A stretch of 64,000 bases of DNA from Edaphobacillus lindanitolerans (GTDB lineage Bacteria; Bacillota; Bacilli; Bacillales_A; Planococcaceae): NCBI RefSeq assembly GCF_900156305.1, contig NZ_FTPL01000004.1, positions 186,001 through 250,000 of the forward strand. Direction: 5' to 3'. The translations under genes and the position numbers were made by a program. This document shows, piece by piece, positions 62,459 to 64,000 of this stretch. The notes beneath the pieces were generated by a model, which saw only the letters and a program-made list of their open reading frames with translations, did not search any database and was not told the origin of the DNA. Each line of letters starts with the position of its first letter. Positions within the stretch are counted from its first letter, which is position 1.

Positions 62459-62953
62459 TTGAGAAAAGAGCGGGGGAAGGTATGGCTCGGTGCAGCCGGG
62501 CTGGTCATGGACGGAGACGGGAAATGGCTGGTCGTCAAGAAGAAGTACGGCGGGCTGAAAGGGAAGTGGTCCTTTCCGGCAGGTTTTGTAGAGCCCGGTG
62601 AGCGGGCGGATGAGGCAGCGGTCCGGGAAGTCCGTGAAGAGACCGGCATCCGGACGGTCGCTGCCGGCATGGCCGGTTTCCGAACCGGGGTGATCCGGGA
62701 TGAAGTGAGCGACAACATGGCGATTTTCATTTTGCGGCCGGTTGCAGAATCCCAGCCGGTCATCCCTCAGGAGCAGGAAATCGAAGAGGCCCGCTGGATG
62801 ACGCCGTTTGAACTCGCAGAGTCGGGCGACGCCTCGCTCCTCATCCACGAGATTGCAGGGGAAGCGATCGGGGAGGGGCTGCCCGAAGTGATCGGGGCCT
62901 GGCCGGGGGATGTCTTCGGCTATACGAGCTATAAATTTTATTTCCGGAAATGA
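62459..62953 (+). CDS. Nudix hydrolase
   Basis: 164 residues from TTG behind GGAGGGG. Nudix box GFVEPGERADEAAVREVREE followed by TGI. Hydrolyses a nucleoside diphosphate derivative; substrate unknown. Confidence 0.93.
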   Translation: MRKERGKVWLGAAGLVMDGDGKWLVVKKKYGGLKGKWSFPAGFVEPGERADEAAVREVREETGIRTVAAGMAGFRTGVIRDEVSDNMAIFILRPVAESQPVIPQEQEIEEARWMTPFELAESGDASLLIHEIAGEAIGEGLPEVIGAWPGDVFGYTSYKFYFRK

Positions 62954-63057
62954 CCGGGCATCATGAATTTCCGACAATCCGGTGAACCCCGGCCGGTCTG
63001 TTGAAAGACCGAATCCGTTCCGGTAAACTGGTGTAAGGAAAATCGGAGGTTATCGCA

Positions 63058-63387
63058 GTGAACGCACCTTTATCCATCATAGAAGTGACCCTATCGATCC
63101 TGCTGTTCATCGTTATGTTCTTCGGGATCGGCTTTCTGCTCAATATGCTGCTCAGGATGACCTGGCTCATGGCCATCGTCTACCCGATCGTCGTGATCCT
63201 GATCGTGGACGATGTGCCGTTCACAAAATACTTCACAAGCCCGGGAATGGCCTTCAGCCGGCTTGGAGAACGTTTTGCTGCACTGCACGCGGCGGATATC
63301 ATCATCCTGTCCGGAGGCATGGTCGGGGCCATCCTGGCCGGCATCGTCATGATCATCCTGAGGAAGCAAGGCTATCGCATGTTCTGA
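63058..63387 (+). CDS. yuiB: YuiB-like membrane protein
   Basis: 109 residues from GTG behind CGGAGG. FFGIGFLLNMLLRMTWLMAI and YPIVVILIVDDVPF match YuiB; three membrane helices with FTKYFTSPGMAF in a loop. Function unknown. Confidence 0.88.
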   Translation: MNAPLSIIEVTLSILLFIVMFFGIGFLLNMLLRMTWLMAIVYPIVVILIVDDVPFTKYFTSPGMAFSRLGERFAALHAADIIILSGGMVGAILAGIVMIILRKQGYRMF

Positions 63388-63423
63388 AAAAGGCGTCCGT
63401 ATTCATTGCGGACGCCTTTTTTT
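63387..63423. terminator. Bidirectional terminator
   Basis: AAAAGGCGTCCG / CGGACGCCTTTT then more T, between converging genes. Confidence 0.92.
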
Positions 63424-63439
63424 CATGGTCGGAACGGGG

Positions 63440-63916
63440 TCAGAGGATCACCGTATACAGGAAAACCGAAATGAGGATCCCTGTAAGCGCGCCGGCATAT
63501 ACTTCGCTCGGCTTGTGCCCGAGCAGGGTTTTGAGTTCTTCAATTTTCTGCTGTCCGTCCTTTTTCGGCCAGTCGCGGGTCGTCTGGACCAGCAGCCGGA
63601 AATCCTCCCTCATCTGGTTGATGACGATCGCCTGCTGCCCGGCCTGGAAACGGACACCGGACGCATCGAACATCGTGATGATCGAGAAGATGGCAGCCAG
63701 GGCAAAGATGGATGAATCCAGGCCGTGCTCAAAGCCGATCGCCGTTGCGAGGGAAGTGACGGCTGCCGAGTGGGAGCTCGGCATGCCCCCCGTCGAGGTG
63801 AACAGTGACCAGTTCAGTTTGCGGTTCATCAGATAGTGGATCGGGATTTTCACAAACTGGGCGAAGAAGATGCTGAACAGGGCAACCCACAACGGGGTGT
63901 TCTGAAACAGTTCCAC
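63440..63916 (-). CDS. yuiD: Divergent PAP2 family membrane protein, YuiD
   Basis: 158 residues. AQFVKIPIHYLMNRKLNWSL, GGMPSSHSAAVTSLATAIG, DASGVRFQAGQQAIVINQM and LGHKPSEVYAGALTG: DUF212/divergent PAP2. GTG 63916 chosen by family start; TTG 63928 possible. A leftward -10 TATAAT lies at 63954-63959. The last 40 bases of the window hold nothing else identifiable. Confidence 0.88.
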   Translation of the reverse strand: MELFQNTPLWVALFSIFFAQFVKIPIHYLMNRKLNWSLFTSTGGMPSSHSAAVTSLATAIGFEHGLDSSIFALAAIFSIITMFDASGVRFQAGQQAIVINQMREDFRLLVQTTRDWPKKDGQQKIEELKTLLGHKPSEVYAGALTGILISVFLYTVIL

Positions 63917-64000
63917 GTGGCGGCACAACCTTTCGGTGACGAGAATTGCCCTGATTATAACACATCACCGGCCAAGACTGACCGGTGCTCCGGTATCCGT

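Overview
The window is a stretch of Bacillales (Firmicutes) chromosome interrupted by one complete-looking temperate siphovirus prophage of about 41.3 kb. Outside the prophage the order sufB / yunF-yunE-yunD-yunB / lipA-yutD-yutE-yutF / yuzB-yutJ / yuzD-yutI / yutM / yumB-like / yuiB / yuiD parallels the suf-to-yui region of Bacillus subtilis. DNA that is G+C-rich for the order, together with NSS/MetS transport genes, makes a Planococcaceae (Caryophanaceae) host such as a Bhargavaea relative my best guess. That is a guess, not a demonstration.

The prophage lies between two identical 33-bp cores (804-836 and 42087-42119) made of the last codons of sufB. The phage brings its own copy of the sufB end, a stop codon and a terminator resembling the host's, so SufB protein is unchanged by integration. 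The left arm carries, on the minus strand, a tyrosine integrase, an ImmA-type metallopeptidase with a consensus SOS box in front of it, a two-gene membrane/FlgT-like module and a CI-type repressor. A divergent promoter region with repeated TACACG-type operators separates the repressor from a Cro-like gene. Rightward follow an antirepressor, small regulators, a YqaJ-type exonuclease and RecT pair, DnaD-like and DnaC-like replication proteins, a RecU-like resolvase and XtrA- and Xpf-like late regulators. Interposed are an AT-rich two-gene cargo (12862-14334) and a lipoprotein gene (15410-15985).

From 16070 to 36905 is the late operon in canonical order: small and large terminase, portal, MuF head protein, scaffold, major capsid protein, connectors, major tail protein, frameshifted tail chaperones, tape measure, Dit, a 1590-residue tail fibre/endopeptidase with collagen-like repeats, XkdX, two holin-like proteins and an M15-peptidase endolysin. 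Scaffold and capsid proteins share an N-terminal LRLNIQHF motif like the one cleaved by the Prp protease in ribosomal protein L27 and staphylococcal phage 80alpha proteins. Between lysis genes and the right end lies lysogenic-conversion cargo: a ferritin-like protein, a YolD-like protein behind a second SOS-like box, and a six-gene arsenic resistance operon (arsR, arsB, arsC, a HesB/IscA-like protein, a 69-residue protein and an FAD oxidoreductase with paired-cysteine tails).

Right of attR the chromosome holds housekeeping genes: a GNAT acetyltransferase, a GyrI-like protein, an aldo/keto reductase, the yun genes, a lysine riboswitch controlling an NhaC-family transporter, an NSS transporter with its MetS subunit, lipoyl synthase, a VTC/DUF4956 pair, an aminoglycoside adenylyltransferase-like gene, Fe-S scaffold and carrier genes, two NADH-dehydrogenase-like flavoproteins, a Nudix hydrolase and YuiB/YuiD. 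I saw no rRNA, tRNA, IS element or CRISPR array.
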